Positions 63,699 to 64,000 of a stretch of 64,000 nt of DNA are shown here, one piece after another. The notes under the pieces are model-generated. The model was given only the letters and a program-made list of their open reading frames with translations, did no database searches and was not told where the DNA came from. Origin of the DNA: Granulosicoccus antarcticus IMCC3135 (lineage in GTDB: Bacteria > Pseudomonadota > Gammaproteobacteria > Granulosicoccales > Granulosicoccaceae); contig NZ_CP018632.1 in the NCBI RefSeq assembly GCF_002215215.1, positions 2,414,501 to 2,478,500 of the forward strand, in the 5' to 3' direction. Position 1 is the first letter of the stretch; every line of letters begins with the position of its first letter. The translations under genes were made by a program, and so were the position numbers.

Positions 63699-64000
63699 AT
63701 GGCAAGAGAATTCTTTGGTACTGACGGCATACGTGGACGCGTAGGCCAGTATCCGATGACTGCGCAAACCGTGATGAAGCTGGGTTGGGCTGCTGGCAAG
63801 GTGTTGGCATCCAAGGGTAATCGCGAAGTGTTGATCGGCAAGGACACCCGGATTTCCGGCTACTTGTTCGAATCAGCGCTGGAAGCCGGTCTGGCCTCGG
63901 CAGGTATCAATAGCCGCATGCTAGGCCCCATGCCGACACCGGCAGTGGCCTATCTGACCAGTACTTTTCGCGCGGCGGCCGGTATTGTCATCAGTGCTTC
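63699..64000 (+). CDS. glmM: Phosphoglucosamine mutase, N-terminal part (runs off the window)
   Basis: GlmM turns glucosamine-6-phosphate into glucosamine-1-phosphate for peptidoglycan and LPS precursors. The visible 100 codons read [60 protein letters not shown] and IVISAS, the last being the start of the active-site Ser loop (normally ISASHN). The right edge cuts the gene just there. The N-terminal FGTDGIRG and the position after folP make the call firm. Confidence 0.97.
   Translation, partial: MAREFFGTDGIRGRVGQYPMTAQTVMKLGWAAGKVLASKGNREVLIGKDTRISGYLFESALEAGLASAGINSRMLGPMPTPAVAYLTSTFRAAAGIVISA

Overview
The window reads as chromosomal DNA of a gammaproteobacterium, probably a marine or environmental member. 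Evidence is the pth-ychF pair at the left edge, the rlmE-ftsH-folP-glmM order at the right edge with yhbY on the opposite strand, a HiPIP electron carrier and DegQ/MucD-type HtrA. A Granulosicoccus-like lineage is my guess from memory of gene content, not something the sequence proves.

Layout. 1-5.8 kb: housekeeping (pth end, ychF), a LysR regulator, an elongator tRNA-Met with a near-consensus promoter, a lipoprotein with 21 tandem PTPE units, two membrane proteins and a short endonuclease V. 5.9-11.5 kb: a diverged tandem duplication of a DUF222/HNH nuclease gene plus a membrane acyltransferase gene. Between the copies lie fragments of an acyl-CoA dehydrogenase and an AspT-type transporter, and the 3' end of a group II intron. 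11.5-31.7 kb: a stress and carbon-metabolism island in visible decay. Intact members are phosphoketolase, an SDR oxidoreductase, DUF1269, DnaK, three Crp/Fnr-type regulators, a PRC-barrel protein, a soluble hybrid kinase and a Dps protein. Broken members are aldolase, transketolase, 6-phosphogluconate dehydrogenase, a HAD hydrolase without its nucleophile motif, a first dps gene, an antiporter, a ferric-reductase-like protein, lactate oxidase, a transposase and a cupin. Most breaks are clean internal deletions. Several intact genes share an upstream element with three boxes at fixed spacing, which suggests a common regulon, perhaps run by the island's own Crp/Fnr paralogs.

31.9-39.9 kb: a tightly packed set on the minus strand, arcD-arcA-arcB-arcC-gadB-aspT (largest gap 57 bp). 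It combines the arginine deiminase pathway (ATP and ammonia) with glutamate decarboxylation (proton consumption) and two exchangers, so it looks like one acid-resistance and energy operon. 40-49 kb: a secreted three-repeat protein, an ECF sigma/anti-sigma pair, a calcium-repeat lipoprotein, a DctPQM TRAP transporter and an HtrA protease. 49-57.5 kb: a YqaA-type membrane protein, an unrecognised soluble/four-TM gene pair, a pseudo-receiver regulator, an RNase J-like nuclease, a CNNM/CBS protein, DUF808, and a HiPIP gene with an FNR-type and a Fur-type site upstream. 57.6-64 kb: a two-component system, yhbY, rlmE, ftsH, folP and the start of glmM.

All calls come from reading translations and motifs. 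No database search was run, so family names rest on motif recognition, and boundaries of decayed genes are approximate to about 10-30 bp.
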